Shown one piece after another: positions 10,516 to 21,844 of a stretch of DNA of 64,000 nucleotides (position 1 is its first letter; each line of letters opens with the position of its first letter). The DNA is from Notamacropus eugenii. Its lineage: Eukaryota; Chordata; Mammalia; Diprotodontia; Macropodidae. The DNA is taken from assembly GCF_028372415.1 (NCBI RefSeq), contig NC_092875.1, positions 182,987,522 to 183,051,521 of the forward strand. Direction: 5' to 3'. The notes under the pieces are model-generated. The model did not search any database. It had not been told where the DNA came from and saw nothing but the letters and a program-made list of their open reading frames with translations. Made by a program: the position numbers and the translations under genes.

Positions 10516-10799
10516 ACACTAGTACTCAATATAAGTCTACTAATAACTCTAGTTGTAAATGAGGGAATTGTAAAAATTGATCCATCATTTTACAGTGCTA
10601 CTTGAAATTCTCCCCCTTAAAACATCCAGAATTAATCTGGGTAAGTTGTAGCATCGAGGGGTTGTCTATTGTATAATTGTAACCCTGCTTTAATAATTAT
10701 TTGTTTTAATCCCTAACACAATAAAAATTACATGCAACTTCAGGTCCTAGGACTCTGATGAGCAGTGTCAGCTACCTGGTTCATAGATGACATCAGTTC
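10516..10799. other. unassigned intron sequence
   Basis: Nothing recognised. Confidence 0.4.
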
Positions 10800-11100
10800 C
10801 TTTGAAAATGGTTCTCGTTGTTTGAAAACAGTAGCTTTCAAATTGAGTTAGGGAAGTTTTTCTGAATAAATCAATTGTAAATCAAGATACTTTGTTCTTA
10901 AAGCAAGGCTCTTAATTTGATGTGTCTCAAGTTGCAGTTTAACGGGTCTTAAAATTACGATTTTTGAATAAATATAGTTGAGTAATATTATTTTGGCTGT
11001 GACCAACTCTCAAAGGTTATCAGTGGGTTACTATCTGAGCTGTTGGTGGCACTGCCCACACTGATGAAAATATAGTTCTTGGAAGTAAAAAAATATTATC
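10800..11100. repeat. unknown dispersed repeat, arm A of an inverted pair
   Basis: Its reverse complement aligns with about 13265-13580. Shared blocks include 'caactatatttatt', 'taattttaagacc' and 'atttgaaa'. Identity is roughly 65-75% by eye over 300 bases or more. I do not recognise the family. Confidence 0.65.
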
Positions 11101-11489
11101 AGTTATGTTTTGGAATGGTCTGTTGATCAAACAATCTGGTTAATATCTGGACACTATATGTTCTTAATATGCAGTCTCATCCATCAATGCAGATTGTAAC
11201 CCATACCATATATTCTCACTTTGTTATGATTCATGTTAATGTTCTTGAATAAATCCTTGATAATCTGATCAACACACTAGAGAACTTCCTCTTGAGTCTT
11301 TTAATATTTTATGAATTCTAGTACATCCCTTGGTTTGTCCACTGTTTCACTTTTACTCTTTGTGACTAATTCAACTTCTTTTTAGGTTATACATGGCTCT
11401 GGTGGGTATTTTTAATGTTATTTTGTGTGTACAAATCTTCTTTGGTAACATGCTATCACTGACTTGTAAACTACCTTGAGTCTTTCCAT
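11101..11489. other. unassigned intron sequence
   Basis: No family recognised. The inverted repeat may extend weakly into its first 50-60 bases. Confidence 0.35.
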
Positions 11490-11501
11490 ATCAGTAGTAC
11501 A

Positions 11502-11818
11502 GGGCAGCTAGGTGGTGCAGTGGATAGAGCACCAGTGCAGGAGTCAGGAGGACCTGAGTTCAAATCTCACCCCAGACACTTGACACTCACTAGCTGTGTG
11601 ACCTTGGGCAAGTCACTGAACCCCAATTGCCTCATCCTGGGTCATCTCCAGTGATCATGATGAATATCTGGTCACTGGATTCAGATGGCTCTGGAGGAGA
11701 AGTGAGGCTGGTGACCTGCACAGCCCTCCCTCACTCAAAAACAAAGTCAAGTGCAAGTCATGTCATTATTTCTCTGATGGCATAGTCTTTTTCAGCAATG
11801 AAGGACAAACACACACAC
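11502..11818 (+). mobile_element. tRNA-headed SINE with an RTE-derived body and tail
   Basis: Starts with the marsupial tRNA-like head 'gggcagctaggtggtgcag'. It then has A and B box-like regions and the CORE ('gtgaccttgggcaagtcactgaacccc'). Next comes a block similar to the 5' region of the RTE LINE near 59285-59350 ('ctctggaggagaagtgaggctggtgac'). It ends with the RTE 3' tail ('gtcatt...caatgaaggacaaac'). Perfect 12-bp target-site duplications, ATCAGTAGTACA, lie at 11490-11501 and 11819-11830, so this copy is fairly young. It would be mobilised in trans by an RTE enzyme. Confidence 0.85.
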
Positions 11819-11824
11819 ATCAGT

Positions 11825-12055
11825 AGTACAAATAGATAGAGTGCTGGACCTGGCTTAAGAAAGACCTAAATTGTAATCCAACTCCAGATTACTTGTGTGA
11901 CCCTGGCCAAGTCACTTAACCTATGTCTACCTCAGTTTCCTCATTTGTAAAAGGGTTAATAATAACACCTGCCTCCCAAAGCGATTATGTGAATAAAATA
12001 AAATGGTATTTGTAAAACTCTTTTAATGCTGTCTAAATACTATTTATTATTTCCA
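11825..12055 (+). repeat. MIR-like SINE
   Basis: 'agagtgctggacctggcttaagaaagac', 'gtgaccctggccaagtcacttaacc...cctcagtttcctcatttgtaaaa' and a tail 'ttgtaaaactcttttaatgctgtctaaatact' are in sense order. The RTE-tailed SINE has inserted at its 5' edge. Confidence 0.8.
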
Positions 12056-12123
12056 TTGACCTTTGGATCCCTTGTAATTTGTATTCTTCTGAGATTGTAG
12101 TATTTTATCATTAAGTCTACCAA

Positions 12124-12240
12124 ATATACACACACATAAAATATACATACATACACACATATATGTATATATACACATATACACACTATATGTAATAGTT
12201 TGTGTATATGTGTATGTGTGTGTGTGTGTGTATATTTAGT
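12124..12240. repeat. CA/TA/TG mixed microsatellite
   Basis: Alternating CATA, TATA and TGTG units. Confidence 0.85.
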
Positions 12241-12244
12241 TATA

Positions 12245-12365
12245 TAGTTTATCAGTCAGCTAAAACTGAATGTCAATTCCAGTTGATTTTTTTCTTAATC
12301 CCACCAGCATGACAACAGAATGACAAAGTTAGCACCCAAAAACATCTGGAATAGATTGCTTTCCA
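12245..12365 (+). repeat. CR1/L3-like scrap
   Basis: 'gaatgacaaagttagcacccaaaaacatctgga' parallels 14566-14600 inside the larger CR1/L3 copy. The preceding 75 bases resemble 15165-15240. Confidence 0.45.
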
Positions 12366-12429
12366 CCTCATATTCAGTTCTCTTCTAAGTTCAATGTACT
12401 TCAAAAATACATTGTAAAGGGATTTTATT

Positions 12430-12720
12430 TAAGAAATTTTTTTTCAATAAGAAAAAAATATTTTTTCTCCTTTCCATCTATCCACCTATCAAAAAAAAAG
12501 AAAGCAAAACTCTTGTAACAAATATGCATAGTCAGGCAGAACTAATTCGTGATTTGACTGTGTCTAAAAAACTTTTTAGTCTGCACCCAGAATCCATCAC
12601 TTCTCAGCCAGGAGGAGGTAAGTAGCATGTTTCATCATAAGTCCTCAGGAATGATGGTTGGTAATTGCTCACAGTTGGTTAAGTGACTTTTCACAATAAG
12701 TTTATGATCAGCCAACTAAG
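12430..12720 (-). repeat. L1 3' end, antisense
   Basis: 'aacaaatatgcatagtcaggcagaactaattc', 'tctgcacccagaatccatcac' and 'tgtttcatcataagtcctcaggaat' match the marsupial L1 3' region in reverse. 5'-truncated. Confidence 0.7.
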
Positions 12721-13264
12721 TCTAAGGACCAAATCTAGGGAAGCTAGTTTTTGTATAACCCTTGAAATAGGAATAATTTTTACTTTTTTGAATACAATAA
12801 AACTTTATTTTTAAATGTAAAAAAACATTTTTTAGCTTTTAAGGCCTTACAGAAAGCAAGCTGGGGCCATAATTTGCCAGCTCCTAGTGTAAATCATTAG
12901 ACTTTCCATGTCATTGCATTTCATAATCTTCGTTTTTCACCCATATGGTTTTTCCAGTATTCAGAATGGCCATTCTTTTTTGTGTGGGCATGGTGTTAAT
13001 TAAGGAGATCAAGTTACGTGCCAGGGCTTGATGCAATTAGCACACTGTCCTTTGCAGTCAGAAACATCTAGAGAATCCTATGATGTCAATCTATATGATA
13101 CGCTTCTATGCTGGTTTTTTCATGTTAATGGCAAACACACTTCAGCATACCTTCCTGTTTGTATGATTCACTTCATTTTAATAATCAGAAGATTGTTGAA
13201 CAGTTATTTCTATGGTTGCATTCTATGGACCCAACAGTTAGGAAAGATAGCAATAGTATACTGT
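12721..13264. other. unassigned; possible hAT scrap at 12780-12895
   Basis: 'aatgtaaaaaaacattttttagcttttaaggccttacag...gccataatttgccagctcctag' resembles the end of a common hAT element. The rest is unknown. Confidence 0.35.
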
Positions 13265-13580
13265 AATATACTTCAGAAAAGCATGGTTTCATGAGTTTGG
13301 GCAGTCTGTTGAACAACTCAGAAGGCAACCCATGTATAACCTAGGGGATAGTCTTTGCAACTAAAATATATAGTGTTACTGAACTATATTTATTTGAAAA
13401 ATCATAATTTTAAGACCAGTTAAGTTGTAACTTAAGGAACATCAAACTAAGGACCTGGCTTTAAACTTAAGATACCTTGTTTTAAAATAGAGGCTTTCAA
13501 ATTTTTGATCCATTCAGACTCCCTACCTGAATCCAGTTTGAAAACTGTTGCTTTCAAGTAACAATGGGAACCATCTTAAC
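13265..13580. repeat. unknown dispersed repeat, arm B of an inverted pair
   Basis: Reverse-complement partner of 10800-11100, about 2.2 kb away. The homology runs through 'gtttgggcag', 'aacccatgtataacc', 'gaactatatttattt' and 'ataattttaagacc'. Confidence 0.65.
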
Positions 13581-13884
13581 GGTGCCTGGGAGACCTAGAG
13601 TCTTTACATAGTTTGATTTTTTAAAATCAAAAGATTTTAAGCACAGGGGAATCTTGCATTTTTTATATTTTTTTCAGTTGTGTAACTTAATGTGCTCTAT
13701 TTTAAAGAATAATATGTGATAGTTATTTTCTTCTCTCATGTTCATTAAGGATACAGTAAATATGTACATATATCATTCCATAATGAGTTTATAGAGATGT
13801 AAGAGGATATGGATCACTAGTCCTTAGTGTAATTGAAAGAACTAGCAGATTGTTGAGACACTATCAGGGATCCTTAAAAGACAG
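13581..13884. other. unassigned intron sequence
   Basis: Nothing recognised. Confidence 0.4.
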
Positions 13885-14050
13885 TAGCTAGTCAGTAAGC
13901 GTTTATTAGGAACCTACTATGTACCAGGCCCTGTATTAAACACTGATGATAGGAAATGAAGCAAAAGACAGTCCTTACCATCAAGAAGCTCACAGTGTGA
14001 TGAAGATCTCACCTGAGTAAAGTAAGTAAAAAGTAGAGAATAGGAAAGGT
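13885..14050 (-). repeat. L2 3' region, antisense
   Basis: 'agtcagtaagcgtttattaggaacctactatgtaccaggccctgt', then 'acagtccttaccatcaagaagctcacagtg', is the typical antisense L2 tail. Confidence 0.75.
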
Positions 14051-14104
14051 GCAGAACTAGAACTAGACAAAATGATTTTTTAAAAAGAGGCTCAGGTACT
14101 TGCT

Positions 14105-15100
14105 CCTGGTTGCTGTTAAAATTCTAGGATATATTATTAAAGAAATGGTCTGTTAACATCTAGAAAGAGAAATGCATTGCAAAATGACTCAGATTAACAT
14201 TTTCTTTTCTTTTTTAAATTTTTGACAGAGCTATTAGATTTGTAGACCAGGGGAATATCATCATAAACATAGTTTACTTAGATTTGAACAAAGAATTTGG
14301 CAGTCTTTTTTTGTGGACAAAATGGAAAGATATGGTCTAGATGATGGTACAGATAGGTGGATTGAGGACATGATGAAGGACAGGATCCAAAGAGTAATTA
14401 TTAATAGACCTAATATCACCCTGGTGGAAGGTCTCTAGTAGTGTTGTACAGGGGAATTGTTGTTGTTGTTCATATTGTTCAACACAGTGATTTGATTGAA
14501 GGAATGGATGGCATGCTTATCAAATTTGCAAGTGTTGTAAAGCAGGTAGATTTATCAGTAATACTTTGAATGACAAAGTTAGCATCCAGAAACCTCTGGA
14601 CAAGCTAGAATGATGGACTGAAACTGCCAAGATTAAAGTCACAAACTTAAGTTCAAAAGAACCTGCTTCCTGATTACCAGATGGGGGAATCATTGTTATG
14701 TAGCATGTAGCACTTTCTCTCAAAAATAATGACCTCTTAGCACATTGAGAAAGGGCTGTTGTCCAGAATATTAGAGGTCCACTATACTCTGCTCTGGTCA
14801 GACCGCATCTGAAGTAACCATTCATTAATAAGCTGAAGATCATTTAAAGAAAAGTGTGACTAGGTGAGGGAGGTATGTTTTCAGTTCATTTTGTAGGAGA
14901 ATTAGTTGAAAGAAGTGGGGATGATAAGTCTTAAAAGGCTGTCATGTGGAAGAGGGAAAACTTGTTCTTCTTGGCTCCAGAGAGCAAAACTGTGTAGGAG
15001 CAATGGGTAGAAGTTGCATATAGGCAGATTTTGGCTGAGGTAGGGGAAAGCTTTATAACTATTGGAGCTGTCCAACAGTGGAATGAGCTGCATTGGTCTT
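14105..15100 (+). repeat. CR1/L3-clade LINE, RT domain to 3'UTR
   Basis: Reads in sense through 'attctaggatatattattaaagaaatgg', an RT palm region ('agtttacttagatttgaacaaagaatttgg', decayed YLDFSKAF), 'atggcatgcttatcaaatttgcaag' (decayed IKFAD), and the untranslated block 'gtcatgtggaagagggaaaacttgttcttcttggctccagagagcaaaac' to 'gagctgtccaacagtggaatgagctgc'. No open frame survives. Ancient. Confidence 0.8.
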
Positions 15101-15884
15101 TTTTCAGTTTTATTGGAATTATTTTCATTAGGTTTTTAGATTTGAAGTCTCATCATAATGCTTTTTTAGTTATATAATCTGTCACCTGAAACTGAACCTC
15201 AGTTCCAGTTGATTTTTTAAAAAATCTCAATAGCATAGAAAAAGTTTTTGTATGTGTTTCCTGAAAATCTAAGGACATTATTACCTAGCATATCCTGTGT
15301 TATGACTTTATTTCTTCAGTGGTGAAACTTTAATACATATTCTGGTATTTATCTTAGGTTTTGATTGTTTAATTATTGGATGTGAAAAATAGTAATTTCA
15401 GTGTTTATTATGGAATAAAACCTTACTTTAATAAACCTGACCTGTTATAAAAGCAAAAGGAAAAGAAATATTTCTCATTTAAATACTTCCTATACAGATA
15501 GTCTCCAATGATAAATCAGGTTCTAAAAGTTTTTTTGCTGAATCATTCATTTGAATTTGGAATTTTTTTTTTTACAAAAGTTATATGACAGAAGCTTTTT
15601 TTAAAAAAAGTAACATACCTGGAAAGTATGATACTCTACTAATAGTACTACAGAACTAATTACTATATGTATCAGTGTTTTGCTTGAGAAAATTCATTTA
15701 ATCTTAAAATTTGCCATTCTAGAAACATGTCTACCCTCCTGAAATTATATCAGGGACTTGCTGATTCTTAGCCTATAGGATCAAGTATTACACCAGCTTC
15801 TAGTTATTGGATGACATTCAAGGACAGCATAGGGTCAAGAGTAGAATGAGGAATGGGGACAGGAACTGTAGGGAATCACTGGAT
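15101..15884. other. unassigned intron sequence
   Basis: Apart from 15165-15240 (direct repeat of 12245-12320), nothing recognised. Confidence 0.4.
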
Positions 15885-16085
15885 AAATAAACAATGTGGT
15901 GAAGTGAAAAAGAACAATGTTCTTGCAGTCAGGAGAGCTTGAGTTCTAGTCTTAAAACTGAGGAGCTCTGCAACCTTGTGTGCCTCAGCCTTTTTATCTG
16001 TAAAATGAAGATAATTGTCAACCTCACAAGATTGCAAGAAAAAAGTGCTTGTAAATTTTGAAAAGCTATATAAATGAGTCTTTTC
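15885..16085 (+). repeat. MIR-like SINE
   Basis: 'caatgtggtgaagtgaaaaagaac', 'gcagtcaggagagcttgagttctagtc' and 'tgcctcagcctttttatctgtaaaatgaagat', then the tail 'gtaaattttgaaaagctatataaatg'. Confidence 0.8.
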
Positions 16086-16089
16086 CCTT

Positions 16090-16380
16090 TTCTTTTTAAA
16101 AATTTGTTTATTTATACACATGTATCTATAGATCTTTTTTTCTATATCTGTAAAACCATACTATGTATACTTCTGTATATCAGTTCTTTTTCTGGAGGTT
16201 GATAGCATCTTCCTTTGTAGTTGATTTGTATATTAATAATACTCAAAATAAATTAGTCATTTACAGTTATTCTTTGAAGAGTATTGCTGTTACTGTATAC
16301 AACATTCTCTTGGTTCTACACATTATTTCATGTCTTTTCATGCTTTTCTAAAATTAACCTCCTCATTACTTAGAGTTTTC
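16090..16380 (-). repeat. L1 3' end, antisense
   Basis: 'tctggaggttgatagcatcttcctttgtagtt', 'attgctgttactgtatacaacattctcttggttctacacatt' and 'catgcttttctaaaattaacctcctcattactt' match the antisense L1 3' end. It is cut by the 5' side of the next L1. Confidence 0.7.
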
Positions 16381-16394
16381 CCTTTTTAAAAAAG

Positions 16395-16407
16395 ATAATT
16401 GTGTGTT

Positions 16408-16446
<39 letters not shown>
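16395..16446. repeat. (TG)n microsatellite
   Basis: About 24 TG units. Confidence 0.95.
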
Positions 16447-16448
<2 letters not shown>

Positions 16449-16449
16449 C

Positions 16450-19245
16450 CTGTTAATAGCACCTCCTCCCCTGTTTTATTAATTGAGTTACAATTCACCT
16501 TTTTAGGTTTAGAAACTGGTTACTTGGTTTTCTTTTTGTAAAAAAAAATAAAATTAGCCAGTAGCTTAACTATTTTATTGATTTAAAAAAACTTGCTCCT
16601 ACTTTTCATTATTATTATTATTGTTTGCTTTCAGTTATGTTTCTTACCTTTGATTTTCAAAATTTCTATTTTTGTGTTAATTTGAGGTATTTAATTTGTT
16701 GGTTTTCTGATTTTTGTAGTTTCATGCCTATGTATTGATCTGCTCTTTTGCCCTTTTATTGATAAAAATGTATGGTATTTATTGGTATGCTGTCTCATTG
16801 TTACCAATACCTTTAATGAAATTATTGATTATTTCTATGATTTGTTCTTTGGCTAACTCATTCTTTAAAGTTATTTAGTCTCCAATTAATTTTTAATTTT
16901 TTCTTCAAAGGCCCTTTACTGAAAACAGTTTAATATATTTTGTTCAGTAAAAAGATTCATGAAATATTTCTGCTTTTCTGCATTTTTGTGAGGTTTTTCA
17001 TGCCTGTATAAATACAGTCATTTTTTGTAAAGATATGATATACAGTTGGGAAATAGGTATATTTCTTTTAATTTAATATTCTTCAGAGATCTATCAGATC
17101 TAATTTTTCTGAAATTCTGTTTGGATCCTTCATTTCTTTTTTGTTTATCTTTTGGATGGATTTATGTAGGAGTCATAATAGTAAATTGAGGGCCTTTGCT
17201 ATTATAGTTTTATAATTTCTCTCTGTAATTAACTTTTCCTTTAATAATATATCAATAATTAAAATTTATATAAATAATGTATAATTTATACATAATAATT
17301 TAATAATGCTGTACCATTTGGTGTATCTGTTTAGCATTGCTTTTCATTATCTACCAGCCCTTCCAGTCCTACCAAATCCATATGGGGTCTCAACCCACAG
17401 TTTAAGAAGTGCTGAAGGGATCATGAGTGGAAAAAATTCAAGAAGCCCTGGTCTAAGGTTATGATTCCTTTTAACAAAGTGTAGTTTTCCTACTTATCTC
17501 TTTTAATTGTTGGTTTTTACTGTGCTTTTCTGAGATCATGATTGTTACCCCTGCCTTTTCTGATTCAGCTGAAGTATAATAGATTTCGTACTATACCCCT
17601 ATTTCAGCACTGTTTATCTTTCTGTTTCAAGAGTGTCTCTTGTAAACAATATATTATTAAATTCTGGTTTTTATCTACTCTGCTATCCTCTTCCTTGTAA
17701 TGGGTGAGTTTATCCCATTCACACTCACAGTTATGATCACTAGTTATGTATTTCTCATCATCTTATTCTCTTATACTTTCCTGGCCCCCTTCTTTAAGAG
17801 TTTTGTTTTTTCCTTCTTACTAATCCTTCCCATCATCTGCCTTCCCCTCTCAGTCTACTCTGCCTCTTCCCTTTTGCTTAACTGTGTTCCTACTTTCTTT
17901 GATCACTTCAAATGAGGTTCAAGTATTACCCTCTCCCTCCATCCTTCTTATGTGGACTTGTATTGTTGTACTTCACATATGTGAAATAATTTTCTCCTCT
18001 CCCTTCCCTTTCCTCTGGGAGTATTCCTCTTCACCACCTTTTCCCATTTTTTTTTTTTTGAGTTCATGAAAATAAAAGTTACTCCCAGGCCCTCTATCTA
18101 ATGAGACTCCCTATATGACCTTTGTTAATGGTAGACTTCTGAGAGGATACATGTGTCATCTCCCCATATAAGCATGCAAACAATTTAGTCCCTTATGATT
18201 GCTCAGTCATATTTACATTTTTATGTTTTTCTTGACTGTGTTTGTTACACTTTCTATTTAGCTTTTTTCTTTTCTGTAGGAATGCTCAGAAATCCTTTTC
18301 TGAGGAAAGGGAAGTTTATTTTGTTGAAGGTTCAATTTACTATCACCAGATTATACTAATTTTTCCTGGGTAAGTTATTTCTGGTTGTTAAGCCTTTATA
18401 CTTTGCCTTCTGGAATGTTGTATTCCACATTCTCTGTTCCTTTATGGTAGGTGCTAAATTATGTGTGATTCTTACTGTGTCTCTTCAGTAATTGAATGCT
18501 TTCTGGATGCGTGAAATATTTTTCTTTGACCTGGATTTTGGCTATAGTGTTAATAAGGAATTTTCATTTGGAGGTTTCTTTCAGTAGGAGATCAGTGGAT
18601 TCTACTTCCATTTTGCCCTCTGGTTAGGTCTGGGAAGTTTTCTTTTATGGGTTCTTGAAATATGAAGTTTAAGACTTTTTTTCGTTGTAGTTTTCAGAAA
18701 ATCCAGTGGTTCTTAAATTATTTCCCTTTGATCTGTTTTCTTGGTCAATTATTTTTGCTACGAGATACCTCACATTTTCTTTTCTTTTCTTTTATCAGTC
18801 TCTTGATTTTGTTTTAATATTTCTTGATGTCATGTGGAGTCATTGACCTCTCTTTGGTCTATTCTAATAATTCAGGGTACTATTTTCTTGGGTAAGGTTT
18901 TATACCTCTTGTTATAAGCTGTTATTTCTCCTTTCATATCTTTCTTTCCCAGGTCTCATATCTTGTCCCATATTTCCTCTACTTCTTTTGTTTAATAATT
19001 TTAAGTTCTTTTCAAAAATTTCAAAGAATTTTGGTTGGACTTTTGGCATTTTTCTTTGGGACTTTGTCATCATTTTGTTTTATACTAATTTTGTTCTTGA
19101 TTTGTTTCTTGTTCTTCCCTGTCACCATAAAAATTTTATGAGGATTTTTTTTTGTTTGTTTGTTCATTATTCTAGCCCAGTACTTTTAAAACTTTTTTCT
19201 ACTCATAACTCCTTCAGCAGTTCTTGACTTTGGATCTTTATTTTT
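16450..19245 (-). mobile_element. L1 LINE, 5' portion (ORF1, linker, ORF2 start), antisense
   Basis: Read on the minus strand: ORF1-like coiled-coil and RNA-binding region (about 19245-18250), inter-ORF linker, then the ORF2 endonuclease and start of RT (about 17720-16450). Landmarks on the + strand are 'gatcatgattgttacccctgccttttctgattcagctgaagtataatagat', 'gtaaacaatatattattaaattctggttttt' and 'ggtatgctgtctcattgttacc'. Short indels and many stops make it dead. About 17350-17460 holds a small inserted sequence of unknown type. Confidence 0.8.
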
Positions 19246-19249
19246 TTAT

Positions 19250-19600
19250 TATTATTTATTTCTTGTCGATTTTCTACAGTCACTTCTATAAGTCTTAGAT
19301 TTTCTCCCCCTCCCTACATCCTCTCTCCACTCTTCCTCCCCAAGATGGTATGCAATCTTATACGGGTTCTACACATACATTCTTATTAAACACATTTTCA
19401 CATTGGTCATGTTGCACAGAAGAATTAAAATGAATGGGAGAAACTATGAGAAAAGACAAAACAAAACATAGCACAAGAGAAAACATTCTGTATCATTCTG
19501 CGATCCAATTCCATAGTTCTTTCTCTGGATATGGAAGGCATTTTGCCTCAAGAGTCCATGGGGATTGTTTTAGGTCCTTGCATTATGGATCTTTATAACA
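19250..19600 (-). repeat. L1 3' end, antisense
   Basis: 'attctgcgatccaattccatagttctttctctggatatggaaggcattttgcctcaagagtcc' is the antisense L1 3'UTR end, preceded by poly-T and pyrimidine-rich sequence. Confidence 0.75.
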
Positions 19601-20220
19601 GCTCTTGAGTAGGGCAAATAGTAGAAGTAATCCAGGACTGAAGTTCGGCAAAAGATGAGCAGCAGATAGCACAAAAGGGCAAGGCATACAAGAACAGAGA
19701 ATTTTGAGATGTCTAACTATTGGGCTGAGGTTGGAGATGGATGAAAATGAAGTCAAAGCAGTGGTAGTGCCCTGAGAAAGTGCTAAGAGAGATTAAAGGT
19801 CTTGGTGAGGGGTAAAGAATAGGTTTAAGTGGGATGAAGCAGTTAGAAAAATAGGAGTTTATGTTTAAAGGGAGAATATCAGACTTTCTGGAAGTAGAAT
19901 ATGAATAATAAATATTTGAATATCTTTTTGTGTGGCTGAGTGAAGTGAAACATCATGGTATTTAAGTAGACTAAGGAATTGAGAGATTAAGGAACTTGAA
20001 GGAACATCAAAATGGATATTAAAGCTCCTGTAGTATAAGGGCAAGCGTTGTAGAGGAGAGGAAGGTACGTGAAGCCTGGTTCTGAACTCGAAAAAGAAGG
20101 GAGAATGGCCTAAGGATCTGTACAGTTACCATAATTTGGATTGAGTGGACTTTAAAAGATCAATGGTTCCTTGTATGAAGGAGATAAAGGGAGAGTCTGG
20201 AAGTTACACGTACTCCTCTT
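19601..20220. repeat. purine-rich block of unknown family
   Basis: A 620-base G/A-rich stretch between antisense L1 and antisense L2. The texture ('ggatgaagcagttagaaaaataggag') looks like an antisense transposon, but I cannot place it. There is no open frame of note. Confidence 0.4.
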
Positions 20221-20224
20221 CCAG

Positions 20225-21232
20225 GACTAGTGTATCAAGGACCATGAGTATGGCTAATACTAGAGTGAGGATAGAGAAGGGAAAAAGGAAAAAAAATTAC
20301 CACTCCCAAGGAGATTATGTTCTAACAGGGAGAGAAAATATGTAGGTAGAGAAGTATCTGTTGTGTAAATATATGTAGAATAAATATATGGTCGTTAGGG
20401 AGGGGTGTGCCAGTTGTGAGGATCAGGAAGAGCTTCATTTGGAAGCTGATGGTTAAGATGAGCCTTGATGAATGTAAGGGATTCTGAGATGCAGGTGAGG
20501 AGAAAGCACATTACAAGCATGGGATATACCCAGTACAAAAGTACAGAAATGGGAGATAGTACTATCTGTGAGATAGTGCTATCTATAAAGAAAAGCAAGA
20601 AGGCCATTTGTGCTGGACTTTAGAATTTGGGAAAGGGAGTGTATGATGAGGCTAGAAAGATAAGTTGTGAAGAGCTTTAAAAGCTAAACAGGTGTTTGTA
20701 ATTGATCCTAGCATTTTTTTTTTTTTTTTTTACATCCGTGGAGTTAATTGAGTTGGCAAATGTCATAGTCATAACTGTGCTTCAGGAAGACCCATTTGAC
20801 GGCTATGCAGAGGATATATTGGGCTGATGAGAGAGACTTCAATCAGACCCAATTACTAGAGTATTTCCACTAGTCTTTGTGAGAGGTAGGGCCTGAACTA
20901 AGCTAGTGTCTATGTAAGTAGAGTGAAGGAGTCATATGTAAGAGAAATTTCAAAGTTTGTAGGAAATTTGGCTTCTCACTTGGAATGTGGAAAGAAGGAT
21001 AGTGAAAAAGTTGGGGAGAACACCCAGGTTATGAATCTGGAAGCCTGGAGGAATGGGAATGCCCTTGACAGGAAGAGGGAAGTTTGACAAGAAGTGCTTT
21101 GGTGGAGAAAGCTAATGAATTCTGTTTTTGACATGGTGAGTTTAAGATGTTTCCTGGATGTCCCATTTAAAATATTCAGCACGCAATTGGTGGTGTAGAA
21201 TTAGATTTTAGCAGAGATTGGGGGTAGATAGA
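20225..21232 (-). repeat. L2 LINE, ORF2 C-terminal part, antisense
   Basis: + strand landmarks: 'gatgaatgtaagggattctgagatgcaggtgaggag', 'gtgaagagctttaaaagctaaacaggtgtttgtaattgatcctagc', 'acccatttgacggctatgcag' and 'aacacccaggttatgaatctgg'. These are the reverse of the L2 RT C-terminal coding region. A poly-T of about 20 bases sits at 20715. No frame remains. Confidence 0.75.
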
Positions 21233-21306
21233 TTGATACATACATACATACATATATACATTCATAAACACACACACATACACACATCTATTCACACACA
21301 CATATG
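21233..21306. repeat. ATAC/ACAC microsatellite
   Basis: 'gatacatacatacatacatatatac...cacacacacatacacac'. Confidence 0.9.
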
Positions 21307-21479
21307 TCTGGGTGTCATTCTCATAAAGACAATAAGCTGATAAAGGAGAGTGGGGAAATCGAAAGAGGCTTTGGATATGCTCTTTTAATTCCTCTCAATG
21401 TGCCTGTTGATTCTACTTTTCTAATTTTCTCTGATGTAGCAACCAGAGCCAGGGGCTGCTAACAGAGAACATATAGGAT

Positions 21480-21580
21480 CAAAGAAATTTAGAGTTGAAA
21501 TGAACCTTGAAGATTATTAATAAAGCCCCCTATTTTATAATCAGTCAGCAAGCATTTATTAAGCACCTGTTATGAATAAG
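21480..21580 (-). repeat. SINE scrap and L2 tail, antisense
   Basis: 'aaatttagagttgaaatgaaccttgaagattatta' followed by 'cagtcagcaagcatttattaagcacctgttatg'. Confidence 0.6.
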
Positions 21581-21844
21581 TATTTCTTTGGGTCAAAATA
21601 TTTTTAAAAAATAGGATCTAATTCTCCCATTTTAGTAATCATTTAGAAAAGGAAATGAGGTTAATTTGGTATGGCCTGTCTTAAAGGAATTCATGTTGAT
21701 TCTTAGCAGTAGGTACCAGGGATAAAGGAGGAAAACTATATTTTGGAGATGTTTTGCCCATATCTGAGTTAGAGAAGAAAAAAAAATATACGAAGCTAGT
21801 ACTGCAATACAACTAGGTCCCAATTAGTATTAATAATCTAGTCT
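21581..21844. other. unassigned
   Basis: Nothing recognised. Confidence 0.4.
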
